From: Colivivens sp964452915
Lineage (GTDB): Bacteria > Bacteroidota > Bacteroidia > Bacteroidales > Bacteroidaceae
Length of the DNA: 62,825 bases
Direction of reading: 5' to 3'
Assembly (NCBI GenBank): GCA_964452915.1
Contig: CAYVNW010000011.1
Coordinates: 1 to 62,825 of the forward strand
The notes beneath the pieces are model-generated. The model had not been told where the DNA came from. It worked only from the letters and a program-made list of their open reading frames with translations, and did no database searches. Position numbers and translations under genes: made by a program. Positions 59,975 to 62,825 of the stretch are shown piece after piece. Positions within the stretch are counted from its first letter, which is position 1. Each line of letters begins with the position of its first letter.

Positions 59975-62825
59975 ATGAAAAAATTATTCACTTCTTTGTG
60001 GGCTCTTGCGTTCGCACTGGGGATAAACGCCCAGACGGATGTCACGAGCACGTACTTGACTAATCCGAGCTTTGAGCTTGGAACAGACGGTACTGCTGCT
60101 GCAACAACTATCAAAGGTGTTTATACGCCATACGGTTGGACGAGCGATTTTCCAACAGGTGGGTATGATAACTTTGAGATAGCTTCCGCTTCGTCTACAA
60201 GTGAAACATCTTCAAGTGGTTTTGGGGTAGGTACAACACCGGCAGACGGTACGTACTTTTTCTTTGGTCGCCACTCATGGAACTCTTCTCTAACAGCTAA
60301 TTTATCTCAAGAAACCAGTGCAGAACTTCCTGCAGGAACGTATGTCATTAGTGCTTCTTATAAAATAGCTACTAAATTAGTTGGCACTGGTGGCAACCTT
60401 ACAATAAGTGTGAAGGATGCTTCAACAAACACTCTTGGTTCTGGAGTTTCTGTTACATCTACGAAATACGACGATGACAACAATAACAGTGCATTCACAG
60501 ATAGTTATGAGTCATGGTCAAAAGTCGCTGCTGTATTCACAGTATCTAAAGCAGGAAAGGTCACGATCAACCTCGCTATGAACTTTAATCCAAAAGCTGT
60601 AAATACGCAACAGGAGGCAATACTCATTGATGATGTACGGTTGTATGACCTTAGCCAAGCAAGCGAAACAGATCCGGCTGACCTTACAGGTCTGATCGTG
60701 AATCAAGATTTCAACTTATATTCAGGCAGCAATAATGGTTGGACTACAACTACAGGTGCTCAGAATTCAAATGTGGCTATTAATCAAAAAGGAGCTTTTT
60801 TAGGAAGATTCTGGGAAAATTGGAATCCTTCAGCTTACACAGGCAAGATGTATCAAACGTTGAGCAGCCTCCCAAATGGGAATTATAAAGTAGGCCTTTG
60901 TGCTTTTGTAAATCAAGTGGGTACTGAAGGCACTCAGTATATTTATGCGGGTTCTGCTAAAACAAATGTGACTTCAACTACACCAACTGCTTATACTACA
61001 GATGTTGTGCCGGTCACTGATGGAACTTTAGAGATCGGTTTTGAGCAGGATGAAGCGACTGCTAACTGGTGTGGTATAGATAACGCTAAATTATACTATT
61101 GTGGTCCTATCACCGATTACTCAGCATACGTAACAGCATTGGCAACTCAAGTTACAAAAGGTAAGGCATTGCAATCGAGTGCAATGAATGCTACTGTACT
61201 TTCTGCTTTGAACGCAGCTATTACAGAGTATGGAACTAAGACAGAGTCATCTTCTTATTCAACCGAGGATGAATGGTCTGCCGCTGTGTCTGCCATGACC
61301 ACTGCTGTAACTAATGCTCAGACATCGGTTGACAACTACACAACAGCTAAGACATATCTTGATGCCGCTTCAAGTCTTGACAAGGCAGGGCAGGCAAGTT
61401 ATGCGACTAACGAGACTGTTGCCGCTCTTCAGACTGCATACGATAACAAATCTCTTGAGGCTGTGACAGACGCACAGGTTACCGCTTTTGGTGAGGCTAT
61501 CCGCACGGCTGCCAAGGCACAGACTACTGCCGGTGCTGACATGACCCTTGCGATTGTCAACCCTACAATCAATGGCTCTGACGGTTGGACAACAGAGAAA
61601 CCTAAAGGTGGTAACGGGCCTTTGCTCAATAAAACTTCATTTGAATATTGGGGAGGAAATGCTACTGGCGGAACGAGTGGTGGTTCATTCGATTACTACC
61701 AGGAAATCACAGGGCTTCCAAATGGTAAGTACACAGTTTCCGCTGAAATGTATAACTCAACAAATGGAGAGGATGGTGCTACATTCTCTGCCTCATCTGG
61801 TGTATACGCAACAAGTGGAGATACTACAGTAAGCAAGCTGGTTGATGTAGACGGAACGACATTGATTTCATACACCACAGACGAGATAACAGTAACTAAT
61901 GGAACACTGCGTATTGGTGTAAAGAATACAACAACCATGGCAGCCCGTTGGTTCGTTGCTGACAACTTCAAACTGACATATACTGGTCCTATCACCGATT
62001 ACTCAGCATACGTAACAGCATTGGCAACTCAAGTTACAAAAGGTAAGGCATTGCAATCAAAGACCATGAGCAATACAACTCTTACTGCTTTAAATAGTGC
62101 AATTGATACGTATAAAGACAAGACAGAAACGACATCATATACTACAGAAGCAGAATGGACGGATGCAGTTAAAGCAATGACAGCTGCAGTTGAAAACGCT
62201 CAGGCTTCCGTTGACGCTAACGCAACTGTCGCAGCTGGTACTATCTCTACAAGCAGCGTAGATGGTTGGACTTGCACAAACTCTAATACGTTCCATGTTA
62301 ATACATGGTCAAGTGAAGGAACGAGTGATGGATCGAATATGGTTACTCCATTCCTTGAGAACTGGATCGCAAGTGGTGGCACACTTGGTAAGGGCACAAT
62401 ATCTTATACTCTCTCAGACCTTGTAGCCGGCACATACAAAGTATCTGCTTTGGTACGTGTATTGAACGAGTCTGGTGGTTCAGTTACAGGTGCTTCATTC
62501 TATGTAAATGATAAGACTGACACTATTACTACCGACAATGGTGCATCAACATGTACAAATGGTGTGTACAAGAGCGTTTCTCTGACTGTTACAGTAGAGG
62601 ATGGAGGCAATATCGTACTTGGTTTCAATATTGCAAGCCCAACATTCAACTGGATCTCTTTCAAGAATGTAACAATAACTCAAGTTTATGACTATACCCT
62701 CAACGAGACAGCGGCAGCAGGCGATGAAGGTTCTGTAAGTTATCTTGCAAGCAAGTATGCAGGCAAGACAGTTGATGTATCATTCACTCGTAACTTTACC
62801 ACTGCAGGTTATTCGACAGTTTGCT
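59975..62825 (+). CDS. Large secreted modular repeat protein, 3' end outside the window
   Basis: At least 950 codons, open to the window edge. The signal peptide is MKKLFTSLWALAFALGINAQ. Jelly-roll, carbohydrate-binding-like modules (about 25-225 STYLTNPSFELG.., 232-375 LIVNQDFNLYSGSNNGW, 525-668 LAIVNPTINGSDGW, 750-890 ISTSSVDGW) alternate with helical segments (376-520 and 670-745) rich in Ala/Thr with FIVAR-like spacing (YSAYVTALATQVTKGKALQS). The last visible part, TVDVSFTRNFTTAGYSTVC, looks like a common Prevotella surface-protein domain. The helical modules begin with a 75-bp exact DNA repeat. It is probably an exported adhesin or glycan-binding protein; that is inference. Confidence 0.75.
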   Translation, partial: MKKLFTSLWALAFALGINAQTDVTSTYLTNPSFELGTDGTAAATTIKGVYTPYGWTSDFPTGGYDNFEIASASSTSETSSSGFGVGTTPADGTYFFFGRHSWNSSLTANLSQETSAELPAGTYVISASYKIATKLVGTGGNLTISVKDASTNTLGSGVSVTSTKYDDDNNNSAFTDSYESWSKVAAVFTVSKAGKVTINLAMNFNPKAVNTQQEAILIDDVRLYDLSQASETDPADLTGLIVNQDFNLYSGSNNGWTTTTGAQNSNVAINQKGAFLGRFWENWNPSAYTGKMYQTLSSLPNGNYKVGLCAFVNQVGTEGTQYIYAGSAKTNVTSTTPTAYTTDVVPVTDGTLEIGFEQDEATANWCGIDNAKLYYCGPITDYSAYVTALATQVTKGKALQSSAMNATVLSALNAAITEYGTKTESSSYSTEDEWSAAVSAMTTAVTNAQTSVDNYTTAKTYLDAASSLDKAGQASYATNETVAALQTAYDNKSLEAVTDAQVTAFGEAIRTAAKAQTTAGADMTLAIVNPTINGSDGWTTEKPKGGNGPLLNKTSFEYWGGNATGGTSGGSFDYYQEITGLPNGKYTVSAEMYNSTNGEDGATFSASSGVYATSGDTTVSKLVDVDGTTLISYTTDEITVTNGTLRIGVKNTTTMAARWFVADNFKLTYTGPITDYSAYVTALATQVTKGKALQSKTMSNTTLTALNSAIDTYKDKTETTSYTTEAEWTDAVKAMTAAVENAQASVDANATVAAGTISTSSVDGWTCTNSNTFHVNTWSSEGTSDGSNMVTPFLENWIASGGTLGKGTISYTLSDLVAGTYKVSALVRVLNESGGSVTGASFYVNDKTDTITTDNGASTCTNGVYKSVSLTVTVEDGGNIVLGFNIASPTFNWISFKNVTITQVYDYTLNETAAAGDEGSVSYLASKYAGKTVDVSFTRNFTTAGYSTVC
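61102..61176 (+). repeat. 75-bp exact direct repeat, copy 1
   Basis: Identical at every base to 61984-62058. It encodes GPITDYSAYVTALATQVTKG at the start of the first helical module (residues about 376-401). Confidence 0.9.
61984..62058 (+). repeat. 75-bp exact direct repeat, copy 2
   Basis: It lies exactly 882 nt (294 codons) after copy 1 and is in frame. The flanking module sequences are similar but diverged, so the exact tract stands out. Confidence 0.9.

Overview
The window looks like a chromosomal segment of a saccharolytic Bacteroidales bacterium, most likely Prevotella or a close relative. The reasons are the many Bacteroidota-type promoters (TAnnTTTG at -7, often with TTG or TTTG about 19-20 nt upstream), an RprX/RprY pair, a second EF-G of the Bacteroidota type, DUF4827 and NVEALA proteins, a GH97 enzyme, a PL11 lyase and a Bacteroidota LptD. 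No insertion sequence, CRISPR array or prophage was recognised. One 100-N assembly gap lies inside a tRNA-Thr gene.

Layout. 1-2.5 kb: a membrane Ser/Thr kinase with an extracytoplasmic FISUMP domain, then a long palindromic intergenic structure. 2.5-8.1 kb: hexuronate-type MFS transporter, secreted S9 peptidase, YitT protein, MaoC hydratase. 8.2-9.4 kb: a secreted protein broken by an amber codon and a frameshift. 9.7-12 kb: rprY-rprX. 12-14.8 kb: a gene-free stretch, then a decayed NVEALA / beta-propeller lipoprotein / thioredoxin-like lipoprotein cluster. 15-19.8 kb: EF-G2, hemW, a small acidic lipoprotein, an ECF sigma factor. 20-25.8 kb: a LysE-prfC-tsaC-clcA-fmt run. 25.8-31.1 kb: GH97, uxuA, an SDR mannonate oxidoreductase and a DHH phosphoesterase. 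31.4-37.4 kb: rpe, a DUF4827 lipoprotein, glmM, a truncated AMP-binding protein divergent from a membrane LytTR regulator, and an SDR. 37.5-43.9 kb: pyrD-pyrK, tandem tRNA-Thr, lptD, an HD protein and MscS. 44-47.9 kb: PL11 rhamnogalacturonan lyase and three small lipoprotein or membrane genes. 48-52.8 kb: a plus-strand run of GT2, pyrC, MetH-activation-domain protein, metallophosphoesterase and plsC. 52.8-59.9 kb: pseudogenes and interspersed repeats around a 1447-aa CoA dehydratase activase fusion and a thioredoxin-like protein. 60 kb to the end: a large secreted modular repeat protein, cut by the window edge.

How it fits together. PL11, GH97, the ExuT-like transporter, UxuA and the mannonate oxidoreductase point to use of pectin and uronic acids. 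Most of the rest is housekeeping: pyrimidine synthesis (pyrC, pyrD, pyrK), translation (fmt, prfC, tsaC, EF-G2, tRNA-Thr) and envelope building (lptD, glmM, plsC, GT2).

The most unusual aspects are: concentrated gene decay (at least five damaged loci); dispersed palindromic or AT-rich repeats, one of which supplies the C-terminus and stop codon of the activase; a core repeat sitting where the fmt ribosome-binding site should be; an EF-G2 with altered GTPase motifs; and a kinase ending in a lectin-like FISUMP domain. No complete undescribed defence or mobile system was found.
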